A program made the position numbers and the translations under genes. Positions 26,984 through 35,748 of a stretch of DNA of 64,000 nt are shown here, piece by piece. Within the stretch, counting starts at the first letter, position 1, and the number at the start of each line of letters is the position of its first letter. The notes under the pieces are model-generated. The model had not been told where the DNA came from. It saw nothing but the letters and a program-made list of their open reading frames with translations, and ran no database searches. The DNA comes from Saprospiraceae bacterium (GTDB lineage Bacteria; Bacteroidota; Bacteroidia; Chitinophagales; Saprospiraceae): contig JADKCF010000042.1 of NCBI GenBank assembly GCA_016714765.1, forward strand, positions 43,895 through 107,894, read 5' to 3'.

Positions 26984-28895
26984 TTATATCTCCTCAGCTA
27001 CTGCAGGAGCCAAATCCATGACTTCTTCTTCCTCAGGGGTGATCTGATCTAATTCTATTTTGAGATTGTCGATGATAAATACTTGTCTCTCGGGTGTATT
27101 TTTGCCCATGTAATAACCCAGCAAATCTTCGATTTTGGTCTTTTCGCCCAGTATGACCGGTTCGAGTCTGATATTATCTCCAATAAAGTCTTCAAATTCA
27201 TTGGGAGATATCTCACCCAGTCCCTTAAATCTGGTGATTTCAGCCTTGCCTCTTAATTTGTGGATAGCCTCTTGTTTTCTTGCTCGCTGTAACAGTAATA
27301 AGTCTTCTGCTTATCTCTAACACGGAATAGTGGGGTGTCCAGGATGTACAAATGCCCCATTTTGACCAGGTCAGGAAAAAACTGAAGGAAAAATGTGAGT
27401 AGAAGCAATCTGATGTGCATACCATCTACATCCGCATCTGTGGCAATGACCACCCGGTTATATCTTAAATTTTCGATACCATCTTCTATATCAAGGGCAT
27501 GCTGTAGCAAATTAAGTTCCTCGTTTTGGTATACTACTTTTTTAGTCATGCCATAACAGTTGAGCGGTTTACCGCGCAATGAAAATACAGCTTGAGTCTG
27601 TACATTTCGGGCCTTAGTTATAGATCCGCTGGCCGAGTCCCCTTCTGTGATAAAAATAGTACTTCCCAGTTTTTGCTCATCGTCCACTTTTTTACCATCG
27701 GTGAGGTGTGCCCTGCAGTCCCTGAGTTTTTTATTGTGAATGTTTGCCTTTTTAGCCCGTTGGTTGGCAATTTTTTTGATATCTGCTATCTCTTTTCGCT
27801 CCCTCTCTGATTGTAAAATTTTGCGAAGTATAGCGTCTGCTATCTCTTTATTCTTGTGAAGAAAATTATTAAGATTCGTTTTTAAGAAGTCAGACACAAA
27901 TGCTCTGATAGAAACTCCTTCAGGTCCCATATTCTGAGATCCTAGCTTTGTTTTGGTTTGCGACTCGAATACCGGTTCTTCTACTTTGAGGCTGATCGCT
28001 GCCACTACCGACGTCTGCACATCTCTGGAGTCAAACTCTTTTTTATAAAACTCCCGGAGCGTCTTCACTATCCCTTCTCTGAAGGCTCCCAAGTGGGTAC
28101 CTCCCTGCGTAGTATTTTGTCCATTGACAAAGGAATAATATTCTTCCCCATACTGTGTATTGTGCGAGATTGCCACTTCGATATCTTCAGCCTGCAGATG
28201 TATGATAGGATACAGCAAGTTTTCGACATCCGTTTTTCTTTCCAGCAGATCTCTCAGTCCATTTTTCGAAACCAGCGTTTTGCCATTATAATTAAGCTTC
28301 AGACCTGCGTTGAGGTATGCGTAGTTCCAGAGTTGGTTTTCTACATATTCAGATCTGTACTTGTAATGTTTGAATATTGTTTCATCAGCTATAAACTCGA
28401 TGAGTGTTCCATTGGGCTCGGTGGTTTGGTAAGTTTATGATCTGCTATGATCACTCCTTCTTTAAACTCAGCCATCTTGCATTCGCCATCCCTGAAAGAT
28501 TGTACCTTGAAGTAACTGGACAATGCATTGACAGCTTTTGTTCCTACACCATTGAGTCCTACAGATTTTTTAAAAGCTTTGGAATCATATTTGCCACCTG
28601 TATTTATCTTGGAGACACAATCTATCACTTTGCCGAGGGGAATACCTCGCCCGAAGTCCCTGATGAACACTCGCCCATGGTCGATAGAAATATCCACACT
28701 TTTACCATTACCCATGACAAACTCATCTATAGAGTTGTCTACAACTTCTTTGAGGAGTACATAAATTCCATCATCCTGAGAAGAACCATCACCCAACTTT
28801 CCAATGTACATTCCAGGCCTGAGCCGTATATGCTCTTGCCAGTCGAGACTTTTAATATTATCCTCATTATATAAAACGCCGGAATTATCACTCAT
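26984..28895 (-). pseudogene. parE: DNA topoisomerase IV subunit B (ParE-like), two frameshifts
   Basis: This type IIA topoisomerase ATPase subunit separates replicated chromosomes. Three frames join into 637 residues: GHKL ATPase (EVVDNSIDEFVMGNG, GRGIPLGKVID, KSVGLNGVGTKAVNALSS), transducer, and TOPRIM (FITEGDSASGS, IATDADVDGMHI). Frameshift 1 is a missing A in the T-run at 28425-28427 (plus strand), restoring LTKTTEPNGTLIEFIADE. Frameshift 2 is a missing A at 27275-27278, restoring SEQEKQEAIHKLRGKAEI. Both lie in short A/T runs. The short GyrB-type C-terminus and lack of an insert favour ParE over GyrB. An essential gene broken twice suggests consensus error. Confidence 0.9.
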
Positions 28896-28931
28896 AATAC
28901 TCAACAATTACTTTCAAAATAAAATAGAAGG

Positions 28932-28939
28932 CAAATATA
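28932..28939 (-). promoter_or_regulatory. -7 box upstream of parE
   Basis: The minus-strand octamer TATATTTG (TAnnTTTG) lies 36 bp before the ATG at 28895. No clear -33 element is visible. Confidence 0.3.
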
Positions 28940-28999
28940 AAGATTTTTTTTGATATGTATCCCACGAAAAATATGGTACATCTATTTATTCTTTTTACC

Positions 29000-30175
29000 T
29001 CATTTGTTACCTTTCATAAATTCAGCTTCCTTCAATAATCTGATTCGATCTTTTGCGATGCTCTTCCATTCAGGGTTGTGATGTCCACTTTCGAGATATT
29101 TTTTGTAATAGTAGATGGCTTTTGACTTTTTGTGCATTCCCTGTTCAGCAGTATTACCCAAATAAAAATAGACTTCCGGATCATTGTGATATTTCAAACT
29201 TTTCTCATATTGATCTAATGTATTGGGTACATCATTTTGCTGAGAATAAATGCGAGCCAAGCCTCGATGATACTGAGCCATATTATCTGATATCCCTGCT
29301 TTTATTGCTTCCTCAAAAAACCACCGAGCCTTCTGGTATTCCCTTTTTTTCTCGTAGGCAAGGGCCATGTAAAAAAGAGCGTATTCGGGGTCACTTTCGT
29401 TTAAAAGAGATTTTTGCAGGTGGTAAATAGCTTTATCCAGGGAGTCGATTTGCATCAAAGAATAACCCAGCAACTTATTGTAATAATTATTTAACTCAGT
29501 CTTATACGAAAGGTTATAAAGAATTTCTGCAGAAGTGCTATAATCTTTGGTTCTGTACCGAATTCTGGCTTTCAGCAGTTGTAGACCGATATTGCTACTG
29601 TCTATCAAAATACCAAAACAAGCTAAACTGTCGGCCATCACTAAGTCATCAGATGAAAGATACATTTCTGACAACCCCTGAATAGTAAGTAAATCTCTGG
29701 GGTATAGTTCAATAGCTTTTTGGTAAAATTCAAGGGCTTGTTTCTGTTCATGACCTTGCAAATACAAATTACCTAACTTGCGCAGATAAACGGGGTTTTC
29801 AGGATTGGAAATACGCAGTGACTGATAATATTTTATGGCTTTGGGTAGATTTTGTTGAGCTTCATAAATTATTGCTAATTTTGAATTGGCCTCGGCACTC
29901 AGACTACTGTCACTCTCCAGTTGATGATAATATTTTTTTGCCAGAGTATAATCTCCAAGCTGCATATAACAATTGGCAATGGAAATAAAAACTTTTTTAT
30001 TTGAAGCATCTATTCGGTAGCACTGATCATATTTTTCAATTGCTTTTAGATAACTTTGATGTGCCATGAGGCTGTCGGCTAAAATACAGGGATAGAACTG
30101 GGCATTCGCATTTGTTGTCCAGGACACCCAAAATAGAAACAAGGATATTCTAAATAACACATTAAGTAATTTCAT
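29000..30175 (-). CDS. Exported TPR protein
   Basis: The ATG at 30173-30175 gives 391 residues with a clear signal peptide (cut near ANAQF). The rest is tetratricopeptide repeats, at least eight, e.g. DYTLAKKYYHQLESD, PEYALFYMALAYEKKREYQK and NDPEVYFYLGNTAEQG. Such solenoids bind proteins; exported ones often belong to surface complexes. The in-frame extension before this ATG is not hydrophobic in a plausible way and was dropped. It stands alone, with a -7 box upstream. Confidence 0.78.
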   Translation of the reverse strand: MKLLNVLFRISLFLFWVSWTTNANAQFYPCILADSLMAHQSYLKAIEKYDQCYRIDASNKKVFISIANCYMQLGDYTLAKKYYHQLESDSSLSAEANSKLAIIYEAQQNLPKAIKYYQSLRISNPENPVYLRKLGNLYLQGHEQKQALEFYQKAIELYPRDLLTIQGLSEMYLSSDDLVMADSLACFGILIDSSNIGLQLLKARIRYRTKDYSTSAEILYNLSYKTELNNYYNKLLGYSLMQIDSLDKAIYHLQKSLLNESDPEYALFYMALAYEKKREYQKARWFFEEAIKAGISDNMAQYHRGLARIYSQQNDVPNTLDQYEKSLKYHNDPEVYFYLGNTAEQGMHKKSKAIYYYKKYLESGHHNPEWKSIAKDRIRLLKEAEFMKGNK

Positions 30176-30198
30176 AACTATGATTATATCTGCAGATA

Positions 30199-30206
30199 CA
30201 AATATA
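30199..30206 (-). promoter_or_regulatory. -7 box upstream of the TPR gene
   Basis: The minus-strand octamer TATATTTG lies 23 bp before the ATG at 30175. The -33 site is not evident. Confidence 0.3.
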
Positions 30207-30359
30207 TAAAGCTTACTATACTTATATACTTTCTTAGACTCTTTTTTATCCAAATCCTATAAGTAAATGTAAATAAAATATTTTCAAATTTTTAATTCAA
30301 TAAAATATTGTTTATTAAAATATAATATCGACATTTGTTTTAATTAAAAAATGGAAGTT

Positions 30360-30377
30360 TATAATTGCGCAATTATA
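30360..30377. promoter_or_regulatory. 18 bp perfect palindrome upstream of an orphan exported gene
   Basis: TATAATTGCGCAATTATA is a perfect 18 bp inverted repeat centred between bases 30368 and 30369. It ends 19 bp before the ATG at 30397, in an AT-rich region between divergent genes. The position over or near the start of transcription suits an operator for a dimeric regulator. There is no T-tract, so a terminator is unlikely. Confidence 0.4.
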
Positions 30378-30396
30378 CTTTAAGACCTCAAAGCCC

Positions 30397-31947
30397 ATGC
30401 ATATGTATTTCAATATTCTACTTATTATTTGTTTTTTATTTGCTAATAGTATTGTCGGGCAGGATCTCCATATTTACCACAACGTACATAGTGACAGTAC
30501 CTGGTATATAAAAAACGGAAAGCCTGTGCATGATCTTAAAGTAAGGAAGGGTAAAAATGTTTATTTTCATCTGGTGGAGTATAATAACTATATCTACAAA
30601 GCCTCATTTGATGTAAAAAGTCAGGCTACCCCTTCGGCCGATCTAAAAACCAGCATTGGAAAAATAAGCGGCTTAATGCCAAATTTGCTGAATAGTTTTA
30701 TCCCAGGCGGTAATATACCTTTTATGGAAGTGCCCGTAATTGGAAAATTATTGGGAATACTCTCGAATCCCAATCCAGATGGCACTGCCAGAGGCCAACT
30801 TGAGGAAGTGATAGATTTCAAACAAAATGTAGAAAATTCGCAACAGGAAATAGAGGCCATTAACGAAATGGTCAGAGATATCAACAAAAGAGAAAAGGCA
30901 GTGAGAATTTTATCAGGCAATATGGATTTTATCAATACTATGTCCAAAACGTCTTTTATAGAGCCCTCCTCAATCAAAGAATTGATTATGTCAGTATTCG
31001 ACGATGCCTTCATGCTGGATACTGGTCAAAGTTTTCAAGTCAAAGATATTGAAGACTTAAACGACAAATTGACGACTATTCCTCAGTTAAGAAATCGTGC
31101 TAAAGAACGCCTGGATATTTTTGGAACCAACTTAGTCAAAATAGAAAAAAAGGCTGTAGAATTAAAAACAGTGGATCACGGCATTGATGACTTATATCCT
31201 ATTTTAATAAAACTTAAAAGTGATCTCCCTCTTTTAAAAAGTATGGTAGAGATGATGGATCTGAGTCTGTCAGAAAAACGAAATCCCGATGACGGAACTT
31301 CATCACATGCTGACTATTCATTTCTAATACAAAATTATTTTATAAAATATCTGGAGCTTTCAAAAAATGATTTTGCGTACAGTCATCATATCAAAACTGA
31401 TTCAAAAATGCTTATATATACATTAAAACTTTTTACAAAAGATAGCGTAGAAACTCCAGAAAAATTGACCTCGGTGGCACCCTTTAAGACCTTAAGTCTG
31501 GAGATCGAAACATACGGTGATATTCGGTTTTTATCTTCTGTTGGACTGAGCGGTTGCAGATATGACAACACACCTCAGTACTTTATAGTCAAAAACAATG
31601 TTATTACAGCTGTAGATGAGGATAGATATGTACCTATCATGAGTTCTTTTTTCAATTTTAGTTACTCTTTTGGAAGCGTCCTGACACCAGCTATTTCCTT
31701 TGGCATGGGATTGCCTTTAAATACTTCTGAAAATACAGGTTTGACTTTATTTTTGGGTCCCGGAATATATATCGGGCGTACTCAAAATCTTATGATAAAC
31801 GGAGGGTACATGTTTTCAAAAATCACCCAACTATCCAATGGTTTACGAGTAGGAGACAATGTCTCCCTTGGAGACGGCATCCTTCCGGTGGAAAAGAAAT
31901 TCGGCAAGGGACTGTTTTTAGGGCTTTCGTACAAAATAGGTGGATAA
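30397..31947 (+). CDS. Exported protein of unknown function, coiled-coil plus C-terminal barrel-like region
   Basis: The 516-residue protein has a signal peptide (1-21, cut near VGQD). A Gly/Pro-rich stretch (about 100-135, LMPNLLNSFIPGGNIPFMEV) precedes a helical, coiled-coil-prone middle (145-330) with many Glu/Lys/Asn residues. The C-terminal 110 residues have alternating hydrophobic strands (GSVLTPAISFGMGLPLNTSE, GLTLFLGPGIYIG, GLFLGLSYKIGG) as in outer-membrane beta-barrels. I do not recognise a family. It lies alone, downstream of a perfect 18 bp palindrome. Confidence 0.6.
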   Translation: MHMYFNILLIICFLFANSIVGQDLHIYHNVHSDSTWYIKNGKPVHDLKVRKGKNVYFHLVEYNNYIYKASFDVKSQATPSADLKTSIGKISGLMPNLLNSFIPGGNIPFMEVPVIGKLLGILSNPNPDGTARGQLEEVIDFKQNVENSQQEIEAINEMVRDINKREKAVRILSGNMDFINTMSKTSFIEPSSIKELIMSVFDDAFMLDTGQSFQVKDIEDLNDKLTTIPQLRNRAKERLDIFGTNLVKIEKKAVELKTVDHGIDDLYPILIKLKSDLPLLKSMVEMMDLSLSEKRNPDDGTSSHADYSFLIQNYFIKYLELSKNDFAYSHHIKTDSKMLIYTLKLFTKDSVETPEKLTSVAPFKTLSLEIETYGDIRFLSSVGLSGCRYDNTPQYFIVKNNVITAVDEDRYVPIMSSFFNFSYSFGSVLTPAISFGMGLPLNTSENTGLTLFLGPGIYIGRTQNLMINGGYMFSKITQLSNGLRVGDNVSLGDGILPVEKKFGKGLFLGLSYKIGG

Positions 31948-32125
31948 ATAAATAAGTCTTCTATTATTTTGAGCTTTATTTTTTCATCATCGTCGGTTAG
32001 AAAAGATACAAAAGCTCATTGTGTATGTTAACAGTGTGTAAATATTTAAAGGTATCAGTATTAGTCTACAACATTTTATTCGTTTTTACGTCTTTAATAC
32101 TGGTGTTGAAAGAATAATATTTGTT

Positions 32126-32734
32126 ATGAACATAGCTAACGTACTTAGTATAGCCCTGATTCTCTTCTCTGTCATAGACATTGTGGGTAATATACCGGTC
32201 ATCATTGACTTAAAAAAGAAAGGTGTAGAAGTGGACTCGATGAAAGCAGCTCTCGTCTCTATGGGGCTGATGGTAGCATTTTTATTTGCAGGAGAAGGAA
32301 TCCTGAAATTATTTGGCCTGGATGTACAGTCGTTTGCCGTAGCCGGTGCTATCATCCTCTTTTTTTTAGGGCTGGAAATGATCTTAGGTGTTCGATTTTT
32401 CAGAGAAAGTCCAGGAAGCTCTGTTGGTACTGTTGTGCCTATTGCATTTCCTTTGATCGCCGGAGCGGGCACTATGACCACCTTGATTTCACTGAAGTCA
32501 AAATATGAAAACATAGATATCCTCGCTGCGATTTTCATTAATATTGTTGTTGTGTTTGCAGTATTGCATTTTTCAGACTGGATCAGCGAAAAGCTGGGAG
32601 AAGCAGGAGCAGCCATTTTAAGGAAAGTATTTGGCATCATTCTGCTGGCAATTGCCATCAAACTCTTTAAAGAAAATTTCCATCTTGTGATCACTCCGGA
32701 TAGTAAGCTTGGATTTTTAAAATCTGCCACTTAA
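32126..32734 (+). CDS. MarC-family membrane protein
   Basis: The 202-residue protein has six hydrophobic helices. It shows the MarC pattern near the start (LFSVIDIVGNIPVIIDLKKK), an internal helix pair with FLFAGEGILKLFGLDVQSFAVAGAIILFFLGL (partly quoted), and PIAFPLIAGAGTMTT, where the P-G-A-x-T motif is typical. MarC proteins are inner-membrane proteins, and their role is unclear despite the historical multidrug-resistance name. It is a single gene between the orphan and queG. Confidence 0.88.
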   Translation: MNIANVLSIALILFSVIDIVGNIPVIIDLKKKGVEVDSMKAALVSMGLMVAFLFAGEGILKLFGLDVQSFAVAGAIILFFLGLEMILGVRFFRESPGSSVGTVVPIAFPLIAGAGTMTTLISLKSKYENIDILAAIFINIVVVFAVLHFSDWISEKLGEAGAAILRKVFGIILLAIAIKLFKENFHLVITPDSKLGFLKSAT

Positions 32735-32876
32735 TTTGACTGCCCTTTGGGCGGGTGTGATTGAATTTTTCCCATATTTATTAGTCTGAATCACAAAAGC
32801 ACTTTATCTTGTTGCTATAAAAAAGCAGAAACGCTCCTTTTGACTAGCTTTACTATATGATTCACAACAAATCCTG

Positions 32877-33809
32877 ATGCTAAAGGAAAAAAAATCGGAG
32901 ATCATAAAAAATTTGGCCAAAGAGCTTGGCTTTTTCTTATGTGGTATATCCAAGGCTGAGTTTATGCAGCAGGAAGCTATGCATCTGGAAAAATGGCTTG
33001 CACTAAACTACCAAGGAGAGATGAGTTATATGGCCAATCATTATGACAAACGCACAGATCCCACCTTACTAGTACCTGGGGCAAAAAGTGTGATTTCGCT
33101 GGCCTACAACTATTATCATGAAAAAGCACAACAGGACAAAGATGCACCTCAGCTTTCCATGTATGCTTATGGAAAAGATTATCATAAGGTAGTCCGTAAA
33201 AAACTAAATCAGCTTTTTACAGCTATTAAAGCTCAATTTGGTGACATATATGGAAGGGTTTTTGTAGATTCTGCGCCTGTGATGGAGCGCGATTGGGCAA
33301 AGAGAAGCGGTTTGGGCTGGGTAGGTAAAAATACGTTACTGATACATCCAAAAAAAGGATCTTACTTTTTTCTGGCTGAGATCATCCTGGATTTAGAATT
33401 ACAATATGACCATGCAATCTCCGATTACTGTGGTACCTGCACTAGATGCATAGATGCCTGCCCCACAGATGCCATCAGTCCACAAGGATACTTTATGGAT
33501 GGTAGTAAATGTATTTCTTATCTTACTATCGAATTAAAAAACCGGATTCCTGAAGAATTTCAGGACAAAATGAACAACTGGGTATTTGGCTGCGATATTT
33601 GTCAGCAAGTATGTCCATGGAATAAATTTGCTGCACCTCACACAGAAGCTGATTTTCTTCCTGTAGATGGCCTTTTATCAATGTCCAAAGAAGAATGGCA
33701 TGATATATCACAGCCGGTTTTCGATACTCTTTTTGAGGGTAGTGCCGTCAAGCGGGCTAAATACGAGGGACTAAGGCGCAATCTGGAGTTCTTAAAAAAG
33801 GACCACTGA
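32877..33809 (+). CDS. queG: Epoxyqueuosine reductase
   Basis: QueG reduces epoxyqueuosine in tRNA to queuosine, using cobalamin and two 4Fe-4S clusters. The 310-residue protein shows an N-terminal domain with SLAYNYYHE and RDWAKRSGLGWVGKNTLLI, and the clustered cysteines CGTCTRCIDACPTDAI and CDICQQVCPWNKF that bind the clusters. The length is normal for the shorter Bacteroidota form. The tgt gene, which inserts the precursor base, lies 2 kb downstream in the same direction, although a SPOR protein and rodA stand between them. Confidence 0.93.
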   Translation: MLKEKKSEIIKNLAKELGFFLCGISKAEFMQQEAMHLEKWLALNYQGEMSYMANHYDKRTDPTLLVPGAKSVISLAYNYYHEKAQQDKDAPQLSMYAYGKDYHKVVRKKLNQLFTAIKAQFGDIYGRVFVDSAPVMERDWAKRSGLGWVGKNTLLIHPKKGSYFFLAEIILDLELQYDHAISDYCGTCTRCIDACPTDAISPQGYFMDGSKCISYLTIELKNRIPEEFQDKMNNWVFGCDICQQVCPWNKFAAPHTEADFLPVDGLLSMSKEEWHDISQPVFDTLFEGSAVKRAKYEGLRRNLEFLKKDH

Positions 33810-33860
33810 CGGTTAAAAATCCTATTCTGCCAATAATCAGATAATTTAGTTTTTTTATTG

Positions 33861-33868
33861 TATTTTTG
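33861..33868 (+). promoter_or_regulatory. -7 box upstream of the SPOR-rodA-tgt run
   Basis: TATTTTTG matches TAnnTTTG and lies 50 bp before the ATG at 33919. It would start a transcript for the SPOR protein, rodA, tgt and LptF/G genes. No clear -33 TTTG is visible at 19 bp. Confidence 0.3.
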
Positions 33869-33918
33869 TGCCGGAAATTTTAAAGTTTGAGTTTCGTACA
33901 TCATCCTATCCACAATAA

Positions 33919-34326
33919 ATGAGCAAATATCTATTCAATATTATCCCTTTTGTTTTCAGTACTTTATTTTTATTGCCTGTAAATGGCCAAACCAATATAA
34001 AAGTCGAATCAACAGTATCGGTGGACCGAATGATGGAACGATTTGTTGCCAATGGAAAAGCCAATGAAAATATCAAAGCCTGGAGAATACAGATTATCAC
34101 CACTGATGACAGGCGAGAGATGGAAACTGCCAAAGCGACATTCAGCAGTATTTATCCTGGAATGAATGTGGATTGGAAGCATGTCACCCCCTACTATCAG
34201 GTGAGGGTAGGATATTTTGAAAACAAAAACAAACTGATGCCTTTTTTGCTGGAGATAAAAAAGACATTTCCATCAGCTACTCCCGTTTATGACAATGTGA
34301 GTAAACGGGCATTGGTAAGTAACTAA
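33919..34326 (+). CDS. Exported SPOR-domain protein
   Basis: The 135-residue protein has a signal peptide (cut near VNGQT) and a C-terminal SPOR-like domain (about 55-130): KAWRIQIITTDDRREMETAK, then FSSIYPGMNVDWKHVTPYYQ and VRVGYFENKNKLMPFL. SPOR domains bind denuded peptidoglycan at division sites. It directly precedes rodA, 8 bp apart, which fits a role at the wall, but the exact partner is not shown. The protein is near the minimal size for a secreted SPOR protein. Confidence 0.75.
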   Translation: MSKYLFNIIPFVFSTLFLLPVNGQTNIKVESTVSVDRMMERFVANGKANENIKAWRIQIITTDDRREMETAKATFSSIYPGMNVDWKHVTPYYQVRVGYFENKNKLMPFLLEIKKTFPSATPVYDNVSKRALVSN

Positions 34327-34334
34327 TCAACGAG

Positions 34335-35744
34335 ATGGCAGTTAAAGCATTATCCAAAGATAAAACTGTAGATTGGGTGACATTGGCTGTCTACATCAGC
34401 CTTTTGGTCATTGGTTGGTTTATGGTTTTTTCTACGCTCTATGACCCCAAGGTCCCATATGCTTTTATGGATTTTACGAGTCCGCTGGGTGCACAAACAC
34501 TTTGGGTGGTGTTGTCCGTTTTTGTTTTAATTATAGCACTGACACTGGATTGGAAATTTTGGAATACGCTTGCATTTCCGATATATGGCGCCACTATCTT
34601 ACTCCTCATACTGGTATTGTTTTTAGGTAAAGAAATCAATGGCGCCAAAGCATGGTTTTCGTTTGGTTTCTTTTCTATACAGCCTTCCGAGTGGGCAAAA
34701 TTCGGAACAGCACTGGCAGTGGCCAGTTACCTCAGCTTTTTTAAAACCTCCATTACCACTACCAATGTCATCATCATTTCTATTGCAATATTTCTTGGGC
34801 CGGCACTTTTGATATTGCTGCAACCTGATTTTGGCTCATCAATAGTTTTTTTTTCATTCTTTATACTGCTGTACAGAAGAGGGATGTCTCCATGGATTAT
34901 CATAGTAGGCTTAAGTGTAGCTGCCATTTTTATACTTTCCTTGCTCTTTAGTCCATTTATAGTCAGCGTCCTCCTGGTTTTTCTGGCAGCGCTAATATTT
35001 ATTTTTGATATTGAAAAATCTCAGAGGGCATTGTTAATTTCAGGTGGGCTGACTCTATCGATTATTTTTCTACTATATCAGATGGAAAAGCAGCTTGTCA
35101 TTATCCCCGCTTTATTGGGTTTTTTGGTTTATGTATTTTTGGAATTCAGAAAAAGGAACTTCAAAATATTAAGTTTTGTATTGCCTGTACTTACTGTAGC
35201 TATTTTATTTTCGTTTACTTCCAGCTATGTTTTTGACAATTTTCTGAAACCACATCAGCAGGACAGGATCAATGTGTGGCTCAGGCCGGAAAAGTGCGAC
35301 CCCAGAGGTTCTCTTTACAACATCATACAGTCCAAACTAGCTATTGGTTCCGGCGGTTTGCAGGGCAAAGGATTCTTACAGGGCGAAATGACAAAACTGG
35401 ACTATGTGCCGGAACAATCCACAGATTTTATATTTACATCCATCGGCGAAGAACAGGGATTCATAGGAAGTCTGGGTGTGATCATTCTGTATACCATACT
35501 TCTGTTAAGGTGTATAATCATTGCTGAACGGGCAAATCTCGAATTTATCCGTAATTACGCTTATGGGGTATTTGGTATCTTGCTGGTACATTTTACTTTC
35601 AATATTGGTATGACGATGGGACTGCTACCGGTTATTGGCATACCACTACCTTTTCTCAGTAAGGGAGGGTCGTCACTTTTAGCTTTTTCACTTATGATCG
35701 CCGTCCTTATCAAAATGGATCTGGCAAGATTTAGATCTAATTAA
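34335..35744 (+). CDS. rodA: Rod-shape/elongation SEDS glycosyltransferase RodA
   Basis: The 469-residue protein is a SEDS peptidoglycan polymerase of the elongasome with about ten membrane helices. Signature segments include GAKAWFSFGFFSIQPSEWAK, LQPDFGSSIVF, and QSTDFIFTSIGEEQGFIGSLG. GIPLPFLSKGGSSLLAFSL near the C-terminus is the conserved SEDS ending. It has an insert of hydrophobic segments around 200-290 that makes it longer than the usual 370-400 residues, as in many Bacteroidota. It lies between the SPOR protein and tgt, 4 bp before tgt. Confidence 0.9.
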   Translation: MAVKALSKDKTVDWVTLAVYISLLVIGWFMVFSTLYDPKVPYAFMDFTSPLGAQTLWVVLSVFVLIIALTLDWKFWNTLAFPIYGATILLLILVLFLGKEINGAKAWFSFGFFSIQPSEWAKFGTALAVASYLSFFKTSITTTNVIIISIAIFLGPALLILLQPDFGSSIVFFSFFILLYRRGMSPWIIIVGLSVAAIFILSLLFSPFIVSVLLVFLAALIFIFDIEKSQRALLISGGLTLSIIFLLYQMEKQLVIIPALLGFLVYVFLEFRKRNFKILSFVLPVLTVAILFSFTSSYVFDNFLKPHQQDRINVWLRPEKCDPRGSLYNIIQSKLAIGSGGLQGKGFLQGEMTKLDYVPEQSTDFIFTSIGEEQGFIGSLGVIILYTILLLRCIIIAERANLEFIRNYAYGVFGILLVHFTFNIGMTMGLLPVIGIPLPFLSKGGSSLLAFSLMIAVLIKMDLARFRSN

Positions 35745-35748
35745 ACAA

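Noticed and set aside
32086..32730. A 214-codon open frame opposite marC
   Set aside because: It is the antisense shadow of the marC gene, which has normal membrane-protein composition and family motifs.
32742..32752. Hairpin GCCC-TTT-GGGC after marC
   Set aside because: A 4 bp stem with no T-tract is too weak for a terminator.
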